From NCBI RefSeq assembly GCF_009451885.1, contig NZ_WIAO01000004.1, positions 204,609 through 268,608 of the forward strand: a stretch of 64,000 nucleotides of DNA, read 5' to 3'. The DNA is from Glycomyces albidus (GTDB lineage Bacteria; Actinomycetota; Actinomycetes; Mycobacteriales; Micromonosporaceae). A program made the position numbers and the translations under genes. Position 1 is the first letter of the stretch, and every line of letters begins with the position of its first letter. Positions 10,442 to 18,040 of this stretch are shown here, piece by piece. A model generated the notes under the pieces. That model saw only the letters and a list, made by a program, of their open reading frames with translations. It did no database searches and had not been told where the DNA came from.

Positions 10442-11305
10442 TCAGACCCGCAGCGACCGGCCGCCGTCGACCACGAGCACCTGCCCGGTCACGTAGGAGG
10501 CCGAAGGCGCGCAGAAGAACACGGCCGCGGCCGCGACCTCCTCGGGCGTGCCGGGGCGGCCCATCGGGCCGTCGAGGCCCTGCTGGAGCTCGGGGACCGT
10601 GGAGGAGCCGGTGCGGACCAGGCCCGGCGCGACCGCGTTGACGGTGACGCCGTCGGCGACGACCTCCGTCGCGAGCGCCTTCGTCAGCCCGGTGACGCCG
10701 GCCTTCGCGGCGGCGTAGGCGGCCTCGGCGGGGACGGCGTTGACGACGCCGGCGGTCGCGGCGACGTTCACGATCCGGCCCCAGCCGCGCTCGGCCATGG
10801 CCTGCACGAACGCGCGCGACACCAGGAACGCCGTGTCGAGGTTCCGCGACAGCTCCGACCGCCAGTCCTCATAGGACAACTGGGCGACCGGCTTCACCAC
10901 GGCGGGATCGGACTTCGACGTCAGGCCCGCGTTGTTCACGAGGATGTCGACCTCGCCGACCGCGTCCGTGACGGCGTCGGCCAGCCCGCCCACCTCGGCC
11001 TCGTCGGTCAGGTCCGCCACGAACCCGACCGCGTCGATCTCCTCGGCCCGCTCGTGGATCCGCTTGGTCGTCGACACGATCGCCACCGTCGCGCCCGCCA
11101 GCCGCAGCCGCGTCGCGATCGCGAACCCGATCCCGTCGGGCGCACCGGCACCCGTCACCAGCGCGATCTTCCCGGCCAGCGAATCGAGCTCCTGGAGGCG
11201 CCCTCGCTGCGACGACTCGGTCGGGGTCTGACCGGTCGAGGGAAGGTCGATCACGTCAGCGAGGCCGTCATCGAAGGAGTCGAGGCTCGGTCGCGGTTCA
11301 TTCAT
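10442..11305 (-). CDS. Short-chain dehydrogenase/reductase (FabG-like)
   Basis: A 287-residue classical SDR, probably NAD(P)-dependent. After a 45-residue hydrophilic N-terminal extension it has the cofactor loop VTGAGAPDGIG, NNAG, and the catalytic YAAAK with Tyr and Lys. The position 13 residues before the Tyr, normally Ser, is Thr in NVAATAG, so a Thr replaces the usual catalytic Ser. The C-terminal FFCAPSASYVTGQVLVVDGG segment is standard. The ATG at 11303-11305 (complement) gives the extended protein; a start near ELDSLAGKIALVTG would give the compact core. It lies between the VKOR gene (same strand, 155 bases) and the divergent AMMECR1 gene. Substrate unknown. Confidence 0.88.
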   Translation of the reverse strand: MNEPRPSLDSFDDGLADVIDLPSTGQTPTESSQRGRLQELDSLAGKIALVTGAGAPDGIGFAIATRLRLAGATVAIVSTTKRIHERAEEIDAVGFVADLTDEAEVGGLADAVTDAVGEVDILVNNAGLTSKSDPAVVKPVAQLSYEDWRSELSRNLDTAFLVSRAFVQAMAERGWGRIVNVAATAGVVNAVPAEAAYAAAKAGVTGLTKALATEVVADGVTVNAVAPGLVRTGSSTVPELQQGLDGPMGRPGTPEEVAAAAVFFCAPSASYVTGQVLVVDGGRSLRV

Positions 11306-11486
11306 GCGGGCAGTCTCTCACGGGCCACCGACCAAATCCATCACCGGCAGGCGGAACAGCGCAGAACCGACACTCCGGGTTCGATCGGCCAACCGGCGCA
11401 CCGGTACCGGTCCCGCAGCGCACCCCGCCGGACGGCGATCCCGGGCGCCGCGCGACCCGGCCGGCGGCGCGTGGGACCATCGGAGG

Positions 11487-12071
11487 ATGGAGCCGCATCT
11501 CGGCCCGGTCCTGACGGCGCTGGCGCGCAGCGCCGTCGCGACCTCGTTCGGCCCGAAGCCGCCCGCGGCGGCCGAGCTCCTCGCCGACACCCCGACAGCC
11601 CTGGCCGAGAAGGCCGCGACCTTCGTGACCCTCGAGCGCGACGGGGCCCTCCGCGGCTGCATCGGCACGCTCGTCGCCTTGCGGCCCTTGGGGTTCGACG
11701 TGGTCCGCAACGCCCGCCTGGCCGCCAGGGACCCGCGGATGGCGCCGGTGAGGGCCGACGAGGTCCCCGGCCTCACGTTCGAGGTCGCGGTCCTCACGCC
11801 CGCGGAAACCGTTGCGGTGCAGGACTTCTCAACGCTGATCGAAGGGCTGCGGCCCGGCGAGGACGGCCTCACCCTGAAGGACCGGGAGGGCCGCCGCGCC
11901 ACGTTCCTGCCGTCGGTGTGGGGGCATTTGCACGACCCGCACCGGTTCGTCGCGGCCCTGCTGCGCAAGGGCGGCTGGCCGCGCCGGCTCTGGGCCGGCG
12001 ACCTCCGCACGGCCCCCTGGCCCGCAGGGCTCACGGCCGAGCGGTACGGGACCACCGTCTACACCGGTTGA
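11487..12071 (+). CDS. AMMECR1-domain protein (AmmeMemoRadiSam system protein A)
   Basis: The 194-residue protein carries the family hallmark LRGCIG at residues 55-60, preceded by ATFVTLERDGA and followed by FEVAVLTPAE and LKDREGRRATFLPSVW. In many prokaryotes this protein occurs with a Memo-like protein and a radical SAM enzyme; neither is found within this window. The biochemical role is unknown. The ATG at 11487 directly follows GGAGG without the usual spacing, so translation might begin slightly elsewhere, but upstream in-frame sequence does not resemble the family. The gene is convergent with the PhzF gene, separated by a strong hairpin. Confidence 0.88.
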   Translation: MEPHLGPVLTALARSAVATSFGPKPPAAAELLADTPTALAEKAATFVTLERDGALRGCIGTLVALRPLGFDVVRNARLAARDPRMAPVRADEVPGLTFEVAVLTPAETVAVQDFSTLIEGLRPGEDGLTLKDREGRRATFLPSVWGHLHDPHRFVAALLRKGGWPRRLWAGDLRTAPWPAGLTAERYGTTVYTG

Positions 12072-12073
12072 GC

Positions 12074-12100
12074 CCCTGCGGGTCCGCCGGACCCGCAGGG
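12074..12100. terminator. Bidirectional hairpin between AMMECR1 and PhzF genes
   Basis: A perfect 12-bp stem CCCTGCGGGTCC / GGACCCGCAGGG with a GCC loop, filling most of the 37-base convergent gap. Confidence 0.7.
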
Positions 12101-12108
12101 ACCGGCGC

Positions 12109-12948
12109 TCACGGCAGCGCGACCAGCGAGCCCTCCGCGGTCTTCACCGCGGAACCGGACACCGAGACCGACACCGGGACGCCGGCCTCCACCACGACCT
12201 CTCCGAACAGCGTCGACGGGCGCCCGATCTCGGCGCCCTGCGCGATCTCGTACGCGTGCACGCCGTCGCCGGCGATCAGGCCCGCGTCCACCAGGTGCAC
12301 CCCGAGCGCCACCGCCGCCGAACCGGTCGCCGGGTCCTCCCCCACGCCCACGTGGAACAGGCGCGCGTGCACCGCGGAGGTCTCCGGGTCGAAGCTGTAC
12401 ACGTACACCTTGTCGAGGTGCCCGGGCACGTCGACCGCGGCGGCCACGTCCTCGTCCGCGAGGCGCACGAAGTTGTGGTCGAGCCCGGCGGAGGCGTTCT
12501 TGGGGACGCCGACGATCCGGTCGGCGCTCAGGCCGATCGCCGCGGCGGCGGTCTCGGGGTCGAGCTCGGGACCGATCGCGATCGCGGTCGACGTGAGCTT
12601 CGCCGCGCCGCCGTCGACGGCGACGGTCATGAGGCCCGCGCCGCACTCCTGGACGACCGTCCCGTCCTTCGCGGTGACGCGGCCGGACGCCACGGAGGCG
12701 ACCGCCGCCCCGATCGTGGGATGCCCGGCGAACGGGAGTTCCTCCGCAGGGGTGAAGATTCGCGCGCGATAGTCGGCGCCGGGATCGGCCGCGGGGAGCA
12801 CGAACACGGTCTCGGAGAAGCCGAACTCCTTCGCGATCGCCTGCATCTGGGCGGTCGCGAGGTCCGCGCCGTCGTAGACGACGGCGAGCTGGTTGCCCGC
12901 ATACGGGCGGTCTGAGAAGACGTCGTAGATCTCGAACGGAAGCGTCAT
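12109..12948 (-). CDS. PhzF-family isomerase/epimerase-like protein
   Basis: A 279-residue member of the PhzF family, which has a diaminopimelate epimerase-like fold. The catalytic Glu equivalent to Glu45 of phenazine PhzF is Glu46 in GFSETVFV. The typical N-terminal block FSDRPYAGNQLAVV and the mirrored second-half motifs EDPATGSAAVALG and FAGHPTIGAA are present. In phenazine producers PhzF isomerises dihydro-hydroxyanthranilate, but no phenazine genes are nearby and most bacterial members have no known substrate. Divergent from mrp across about 90 bases. Cytoplasmic. Confidence 0.92.
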   Translation of the reverse strand: MTLPFEIYDVFSDRPYAGNQLAVVYDGADLATAQMQAIAKEFGFSETVFVLPAADPGADYRARIFTPAEELPFAGHPTIGAAVASVASGRVTAKDGTVVQECGAGLMTVAVDGGAAKLTSTAIAIGPELDPETAAAAIGLSADRIVGVPKNASAGLDHNFVRLADEDVAAAVDVPGHLDKVYVYSFDPETSAVHARLFHVGVGEDPATGSAAVALGVHLVDAGLIAGDGVHAYEIAQGAEIGRPSTLFGEVVVEAGVPVSVSVSGSAVKTAEGSLVALP

Positions 12949-13036
12949 GCCGCACTTATAGCTCGCCTCCCTGAGCGAGCGGTGGGTAAGGCTACGCTCA
13001 CATTGCCTTCTCCGGGCACGTGGCTACGATTGACGC

Positions 13037-14170
13037 ATGTCTGACAACGCCGCCGTCGTCGAGGCCGTGCATGAAGCGCTCTCGCACGTCAACGACCCTG
13101 AGATCCGCCGTCCGATCACCGAGCTGGGAATGGTCGACACCGTCGCGGTCGCAGGCGGGCGCCTGTCCCTGAAGATCCTCCTCACGGTCGCGGGCTGCCC
13201 GATGCGCGACACGCTGCAGCGGGACGTCGCCGCCGCCGTCGACGGGGTCGAGGGCGTCGAGGAGCTCGACCTCGAGTTCGGCGTCATGAGCGAGCAGCAG
13301 CGCGCCGACCTCCAGGTGAAGCTGCGGGGCAAGGCCGGCGCCGAACCGGTCATCCCGTTCAACCTGCCCGAATCGCGCACCCGCGTGTTCGCGATCGCCT
13401 CCGGCAAGGGCGGCGTCGGCAAATCGTCGATGACGGTGAACCTCGCCGCCGCGCTCGCGGAGAAGGGCCTGTCGGTCGGCATCGCCGACGCGGACATCTA
13501 CGGGCACTCGATCCCGCGGATGCTCGGCGTCGAAGGCGCGCCCACGCAGGTCGAGGACATGATCATGCCCCCACAGGCGCACGGCATGAAGGTCATCTCG
13601 ATCGGCATGTTCACGCCCGGGAACACCGCGGTCGTGTGGCGCGGGCCGATGCTCCACCGCGCGCTCCAGCAGTTCCTCGCCGACGTGTACTGGGGCGACC
13701 TGGACGTGCTCCTGCTCGACCTGCCGCCCGGGACCGGCGACATCGCGATCTCCGTGGCGCAGCTCCTGCCGACCGCCGAGCTCGTCGTCGTCACCACCCC
13801 GCAGCAGGCGGCCGCCGAGGTCGCCGAGCGCGCCGGGGCGATCGTCACGCAGACGCACCAGAAGCTCGCGGGCGTGGTCGAGAACATGTCGTGGATGGAG
13901 CTGCCCGACGGCTCCCACATCGAGCCGTTCGGCTCCGGCGGCGGCAAGACCGTCGCCGAGGCGCTCACCCGGGACGTCGGCACCGAGGTGCCGCTGCTCG
14001 GCCAGATCCCGCTCGACCCGAAGCTCCGCGAAGGCGGGGACGCCGGCGTGCCGCTGGTGATCTCCGACCCCGACTGCGAGGCGTCCCGCGCGATCCGCGC
14101 GATCGCGGACCAGCTCGCGGTGCGCAAGGTCTCGCTCGCCGGCAAGCGGCTGGGGCTCAGCCCGGTCTAG
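13037..14170 (+). CDS. mrp: Mrp/ApbC-family iron-sulfur cluster carrier P-loop ATPase
   Basis: A 377-residue protein with an N-terminal MIP18/DUF59 domain (about 1-85) and a Mrp/NBP35 ATPase domain. The deviant Walker A is SGKGGVGKSS at 122-131, with the intrinsic Lys at the second position of the motif; LLLDLPPGTGD and GGGKTVAEAL also fit. It is thought to load Fe-S clusters onto apoproteins. Unlike E. coli ApbC, the segment after ENMSW reads MELPDGSH, so the usual CxxC pair that bridges a cluster between monomers is absent; the mycobacterial orthologue looks the same as I recall it. It starts at an ATG and ends 18 bases before a strong hairpin. Neighbouring dapD is convergent. Confidence 0.92.
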   Translation: MSDNAAVVEAVHEALSHVNDPEIRRPITELGMVDTVAVAGGRLSLKILLTVAGCPMRDTLQRDVAAAVDGVEGVEELDLEFGVMSEQQRADLQVKLRGKAGAEPVIPFNLPESRTRVFAIASGKGGVGKSSMTVNLAAALAEKGLSVGIADADIYGHSIPRMLGVEGAPTQVEDMIMPPQAHGMKVISIGMFTPGNTAVVWRGPMLHRALQQFLADVYWGDLDVLLLDLPPGTGDIAISVAQLLPTAELVVVTTPQQAAAEVAERAGAIVTQTHQKLAGVVENMSWMELPDGSHIEPFGSGGGKTVAEALTRDVGTEVPLLGQIPLDPKLREGGDAGVPLVISDPDCEASRAIRAIADQLAVRKVSLAGKRLGLSPV

Positions 14171-14188
14171 GGCCCGAAACGGAAACGG

Positions 14189-14227
14189 GCGGCGGCACCG
14201 GTCCTCGCGGGCCGGTGCCGCCGCTTT
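14189..14227 (+). terminator. Terminator of mrp
   Basis: A 13-bp perfect stem (left arm 14189-14201, right arm 14212-14224) with a 10-base loop, followed by TTT. It lies 18 bases after the mrp stop. Confidence 0.75.
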
Positions 14228-14344
14228 CCATCTCCCGGTTTCCATGAAAGAAGCCTGTGCGGGGAGCGCCTGCGCCTGCCGCCGCGTGCCCCTCTCCGAC
14301 CACGGTATGCGGGCCAGGGCGCCCGCGCGTCGGCCCGAGGAACG

Positions 14345-14374
14345 AAAAAGCCCCTCATGCTCAGGCATGAGAGG
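14345..14374 (-). terminator. Intrinsic terminator downstream of dapD
   Basis: Read on the minus strand, a 7-bp core stem CTCATGC / GCATGAG with a 4-base loop is followed by GGGGC and TTTTT. It is one of the few T-tract terminators in the window and lies about 90 bases beyond the dapD stop. Confidence 0.75.
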
Positions 14375-14410
14375 CGGTACCCGGGTACTACAGGCGCATT
14401 ACCCGGCGCG

Positions 14411-14475
14411 CGTCACTGGGCCGCGTCACTGGGCCGCGTCACTGGGCCGCATCACTGGGCCGCATCACTGGGCGC
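14411..14475 (-). repeat. Five-copy 13-bp tandem repeat spanning the dapD stop codon
   Basis: Five head-to-tail copies of a 13-base unit (plus strand CGTCACTGGGCCG, with CATCACTGGGCCG in the two copies nearest dapD, the last diverging in its final two bases). The copy at 14463-14475 contains the dapD stop codon (TCA at 14465-14467). Because 13 is not a multiple of three, the TGA in successive copies falls in all reading frames on the minus strand. Confidence 0.9.
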
Positions 14476-15394
14476 TGTGGAGGGCGGCGTTGAGCTCGCC
14501 CCACGTCCCGGCGCGGGGCCGCACCTCGAGGACGCCGGTCTGGGTGTTGGTCCAGAACTGCAGGTTGTCCTTGCCCGAGAGGGTCGCGGCCTTGACCACG
14601 GTCCCGTCCGGGAGCGTGACCTTCGAGCCGGCGGTCACGTAGCAGCCGGCGGCCACGACGCAGTTGTCGCCCAAGGAGATCCCGATGCCGGAGTTCGCGC
14701 CGAGGAGGCAGCGCTCGCCGATCGAGATGACCTCCTTGCCGCCGCCCGAGAGCGTCCCCATGATCGAGGAGCCGCCGCCGATGTCGGAGCCGTCGCCGAC
14801 GACGACCCCGGCGGAGATGCGGCCCTCGACCATCGAGTTGCCGAGCGTCCCGGCGTTGAAGTTCACGAAGCCCTCGTGCATGACCGTCGTGCCCTCGGCG
14901 AGGTGCGCGCCCAGGCGCACCCGGGAGGCGTCGGCGATGCGGACGCCGGTCGGGGTCACGTAGTCGGCCATCGGCGGGAACTTGTCGAGCGACTTGACCT
15001 CGAGCGTCCCGCCCGCGGCGCGGAGCTTGAGCCGGGCGGCGTTCACCGCGTCGGCCGGGATCGGGCCGTGGTTGGTCCAGGCGTTGTTCGGGAGGAGCCC
15101 GAAGATGCCCTCCAGGTTGATCGAGTGCGGGATCGCGAAGCGGTGCGAGAGCAGGTGCAGCCGCAGGTAGACGTCCGCGGTGTCGACCGGCTCGCCCTCG
15201 AGGGACTTGATGAGGACCGACACGCCCTTGGAGCGGGTCCCGGTCGGGTTCTCCCGGTCGATTCCGGGCGCGGCCACACCGGTCGGCGCCTCGCCGAGGC
15301 CGAGGCGGGTGAACCACACGTCGAGGACCGTGCCGTCGGGGGCGACCGTGGCCACGCCGACTCCCCAGGCTGCGTCAGTCAGGAATTCACTCAT
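14465..15394 (-). CDS. dapD: Tetrahydrodipicolinate N-succinyltransferase
   Basis: Succinylates tetrahydrodipicolinate in the succinylase branch of lysine and meso-diaminopimelate synthesis. The 309-residue protein has the actinobacterial DapD architecture: an N-terminal domain (residues 1-110, with [18 protein letters not shown]), then a left-handed parallel beta-helix of hexapeptide repeats ([34 protein letters not shown]). The GNSMVEGRI segment and the Gly-rich loop fit the active-site region. The gene ends inside a tandem repeat and is followed by an intrinsic terminator. It is divergent from dapE with only 39 bases between starts, so the promoters must overlap, which suggests joint control of two steps of the same pathway. 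Confidence 0.96.
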   Translation of the reverse strand: MSEFLTDAAWGVGVATVAPDGTVLDVWFTRLGLGEAPTGVAAPGIDRENPTGTRSKGVSVLIKSLEGEPVDTADVYLRLHLLSHRFAIPHSINLEGIFGLLPNNAWTNHGPIPADAVNAARLKLRAAGGTLEVKSLDKFPPMADYVTPTGVRIADASRVRLGAHLAEGTTVMHEGFVNFNAGTLGNSMVEGRISAGVVVGDGSDIGGGSSIMGTLSGGGKEVISIGERCLLGANSGIGISLGDNCVVAAGCYVTAGSKVTLPDGTVVKAATLSGKDNLQFWTNTQTGVLEVRPRAGTWGELNAALHSAQ

Positions 15395-15433
15395 GGTCAG
15401 AGCCTATCCACGCGGCGGGTATCGTCTGCGGAT

Positions 15434-16504
15434 GTGACAGTTTTGAGTGAGGCAGTCCTCGCGGACCCGGTCGAGCTGACCCGGGCCCTGTGCGACATCC
15501 CGTCGGTCTCCCGGGACGAGGCCGCGATCTGCGACGCGGTCGAAACGGCCCTCAAGCGCATGGGCCACTTGACGACCGAGCGGGTCGGAAACACCCTCGT
15601 GGCCCGCACCGAGCTGGGCCGCGGCCGCCGCGTCATGCTCGCCGGGCACCTGGACACCGTCCCGGTCAACGGCAACTTCCCCACGCGCACCGAAGGGGAC
15701 GTGATGTGGGGGCTCGGCACGTCGGACATGAAGTCCGGGACCGCGCTCGCGCTCTGGATCGCCGCCACCGTCGAGGAACCGAAGTTCGACCTGAGCTTCG
15801 CGTTCTACGACTGCGAGGAGATCGAGGCCGTGCACAACGGACTCAACAAGCTGTCGCAGTCGCGCCCCGAGCTCCTCGCCGCCGACTTCGCGATCCTCCT
15901 GGAGCCGACGTACGGCCTGGTCGAAGCCGGATGCCAGGGCACCATGCGGGTGCGCGTGACGACCCGCGGCAAGCGGGCCCACTCGGCCCGGTCCTGGAAG
16001 GGCGAGAACGCGATCCACCGGCTCGCGCCGGCCCTGGAGCGGCTGAACGCGTACGAGGCGCGGGAGGTCGAGGTCGACGGCTGCACCTACCGGGAGGGCC
16101 TGAACGCGGTCTTCATCGGCGGCGGCGTCGCCGGGAACGTCATCCCCGACGAGGGCTGGATCGACGTGAACTACCGCTTCGCGCCCGACCGCGACGAGGC
16201 GGCCGCCGAAGCGCACGTGCGGGAGGTGTTCGCCGGGTTCGAGGTCGAGGTCTCCGACATCGCCCCGTCGTGCCGGCCGGGCCTGGACCGGCCCGAGGCC
16301 GCCGAGTTCGTCGCCGCGGCCGGCGGCGAGTTCCGCGCCAAGCTCGGCTGGACGGATGTGGCCCGGTTCGCGACGTTGGGTATCCCCGCGGTGAACTTCG
16401 GGCCGGGCGACCCGAACCTCGCCCACAAGCAGGACGAACGCGTCGAGATTCCGCGCATCCGCGAATGCGCGGCGGCGCTGCGAGCCTATGTGGAGGCATC
16501 ATGA
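15434..16504 (+). CDS. dapE: Succinyl-diaminopimelate desuccinylase
   Basis: An M20-family dizinc hydrolase that releases succinate from N-succinyl-LL-diaminopimelate, two steps after DapD. The 356-residue product shows AGHLDTVP with metal-binding His and catalytic Asp, GLGTSDMKSG with the bridging Asp, FYDCEEIE with the general-base Glu and a metal Glu, and C-terminal HKQDERVE with the last metal His. The GTG at 15434 gives VTVLSEAV; the TTG at 15443 is another candidate. The frame runs open far upstream only because it is antisense to dapD. The stop overlaps the start of the next gene by four bases (ATGA), so the two are translationally coupled. Confidence 0.95.
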   Translation: MTVLSEAVLADPVELTRALCDIPSVSRDEAAICDAVETALKRMGHLTTERVGNTLVARTELGRGRRVMLAGHLDTVPVNGNFPTRTEGDVMWGLGTSDMKSGTALALWIAATVEEPKFDLSFAFYDCEEIEAVHNGLNKLSQSRPELLAADFAILLEPTYGLVEAGCQGTMRVRVTTRGKRAHSARSWKGENAIHRLAPALERLNAYEAREVEVDGCTYREGLNAVFIGGGVAGNVIPDEGWIDVNYRFAPDRDEAAAEAHVREVFAGFEVEVSDIAPSCRPGLDRPEAAEFVAAAGGEFRAKLGWTDVARFATLGIPAVNFGPGDPNLAHKQDERVEIPRIRECAAALRAYVEAS

Positions 16505-17205
16505 GCGAGCGCCGGATCATCGGCGGCGACCACCGGGTCACCGCCGACCAGCACCTGCTGGACGTCGCCCACGAAGAAGAGTGGAAGCAGCGGGCCGCCT
16601 GGCGGATCATGAAGTTCCAGGCCGAGTTCGTCGAGGGCTTCGACGCGATGGAGGAGGCCGACCTCGGCGACGCCATCGGCGTCTACGGGTCGGCGCGCAC
16701 CCCCGTCGACTCCGAGGAGTACAAGCTCGGCGTCGAACTGGGCCGCAAGCTCGGCGAGGCCGGGTTCTCGGTGATCACCGGCGGCGGCCCCGGCGCGATG
16801 GAGGCCGCGAACCGCGGCGCCGTCGAAGCCGGCGTCAAGTCGGTCGGGCTCGGCATCGAGCTGCCGTTCGAGCAGGGCATCAACGAGTTCGTGCACATCG
16901 AGCTCGACTTCAAGTACTTCTTCGTGCGCAAGGTCATGTTCCTGAAGTACTCGCGCGGGTTCTGCGCGCTCCCCGGCGGATTCGGGACCATGGACGAGCT
17001 GTTCGAGGCGCTCACCCTGGAGCAGACCGGCAAGGTCGGCAAGTTCCCGATCGCCCTGATCGGCACCGCCTACTGGGGCGGCCTGGTCGACTGGCTGCGC
17101 GACTCGATGCTCGGCCAGGGCAAGATCGACCCCAAGGACGTCGACCTGCTCAAGGTCACCGACGACCTGGACGAGGCCGTCGAGCACATGAAGCAGGCGG
17201 GCTGA
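16501..17205 (+). CDS. LOG-family protein (TIGR00730), nucleotide 5'-monophosphate phosphoribohydrolase-like
   Basis: A 234-residue Rossmann protein with the two LOG signatures: GGGPGAMEAANRG (about 98-110) and PGGFGTMDEL (about 158-167). LOG enzymes hydrolyse ribose 5-monophosphate from adenine nucleotides, including cytokinin precursors. An unusual hydrophilic N-terminal segment of about 60 residues precedes the fold (EEEWKQRAAWRIMKFQAEF), as is common in actinobacterial members. It starts with ATG overlapping the dapE stop. The same dapE-LOG order is found in mycobacteria (Rv1202, Rv1205 as recalled). Substrate specificity cannot be read from sequence. Confidence 0.92.
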   Translation: MSERRIIGGDHRVTADQHLLDVAHEEEWKQRAAWRIMKFQAEFVEGFDAMEEADLGDAIGVYGSARTPVDSEEYKLGVELGRKLGEAGFSVITGGGPGAMEAANRGAVEAGVKSVGLGIELPFEQGINEFVHIELDFKYFFVRKVMFLKYSRGFCALPGGFGTMDELFEALTLEQTGKVGKFPIALIGTAYWGGLVDWLRDSMLGQGKIDPKDVDLLKVTDDLDEAVEHMKQAG

Positions 17206-17238
17206 CGAATATCGGCCACGTCTCAGAAGCGTTAGGGT

Positions 17239-17310
17239 CCGTCACCTTCCTCTCACCCGATCGTTGGACGCTGCGGGACGGTGACGCGCGTGCGCATGCT
17301 GCCGCATACT
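17239..17310 (+). promoter_or_regulatory. Upstream region of Uma2 gene 1, homologous to that of Uma2 gene 2
   Basis: This stretch aligns with 36766-36836. Both contain GTCACCTT, then TCGTTGG, GCGGGACGGTG and CATACTGG. In both copies GACGGT (17277-17282) lies exactly 22 bases before CATACT (17305-17310). CATACT may be the -10 element. Confidence 0.55.
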
Positions 17311-17368
17311 GGAGGCGCCGATCCGTCCTGGTCATGAACGAACCCGAGCGATCAGGAAGGAGGCCGAC

Positions 17369-17989
17369 ATGGGAGGTCTGACGATGGTGGCGACCGAGGC
17401 ACCGAGACATACGCACGGAGCCGACCGCGATCTTCTCTGGGAAACCTGGGAAGAGCTCGATCTGCCGCCTGGTTCTCGCGCGGAGATCCTGCGAGGAGCG
17501 ATCTACTTGTCGCCTACACCGATGTCCAGGCACAACCGGCTGTACTTCAAGCTGGCCAAACTGCTCAATGACGTCGTCAACGAACACGACTGGGCGGTCA
17601 TCAACACCGAGACGGTGCTGCTGCCCGCGACCGACGAAGCTGCGGTGCCCGACATGGTCGTGGTACCGGATGAGGTCCTCGACGAGCACGACGACTGGCG
17701 TCTTCCTCCTGACGACGTGCAACTGGTAGCCGAGATCACCTCCGACTCGACGCGCAAGCGCGACCTCACCGTCAAGCTGGAGAGCTACGCGAAGGCGAAC
17801 ATCCCGATCTACCTGGTCATCGACCAATTCGACGGCGAGGGCACCGTCACCGTGTACCACCAGCCGGACGGAACCGGCCGCTACCTCCAGCACCAGACGG
17901 TGCCGTTCGGCGAACCGATCCGACTCCCGAAGCCCTTCGACATCGAGCTGGACACCATGGAGTTCCAGTCCCGCCGACGCAAGGCTTGA
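17369..17989 (+). CDS. Uma2-family (DUF820) putative PD-(D/E)XK endonuclease, copy 1
   Basis: A 206-residue Uma2-family protein. The restriction-endonuclease-like core is visible: RAEILRGAIYLSPTPMSRH near residue 37, then AVPDMVVVPDEVL with the catalytic Asp, and LVAEITSDSTRKRDLTVKLESYAKA with the Glu and Lys of the PD-(D/E)XK site. The C-terminal part has IPIYLVIDQFDGEGTVTVYHQP. Uma2 proteins are very abundant in cyanobacteria and actinobacteria; their biological role is unknown. The ATG at 17369 is preceded by GAAGGAGG. A homologous copy lies at 36914. It interrupts the otherwise conserved LOG-folP2 neighbourhood, so a later insertion is likely. Confidence 0.88.
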   Translation: MGGLTMVATEAPRHTHGADRDLLWETWEELDLPPGSRAEILRGAIYLSPTPMSRHNRLYFKLAKLLNDVVNEHDWAVINTETVLLPATDEAAVPDMVVVPDEVLDEHDDWRLPPDDVQLVAEITSDSTRKRDLTVKLESYAKANIPIYLVIDQFDGEGTVTVYHQPDGTGRYLQHQTVPFGEPIRLPKPFDIELDTMEFQSRRRKA

Positions 17990-18008
17990 AGCAGGCATGC
18001 TCAACTGC

Positions 18009-18032
18009 GGCCGGTCCGGTTTCGGGCCGGCC
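18009..18032. terminator. Hairpin between Uma2 gene 1 and folP2
   Basis: A 10-bp stem GGCCGGTCCG / CGGGCCGGCC (one G-U pair) with a GTTT loop, in the 51-base convergent gap. Confidence 0.6.
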
Positions 18033-18040
18033 GGCGGTGT

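Noticed and set aside
14411..14475. Possible CRISPR-like array
   Set aside because: The 13-base copies are directly head-to-tail with no spacers and there are no cas genes.
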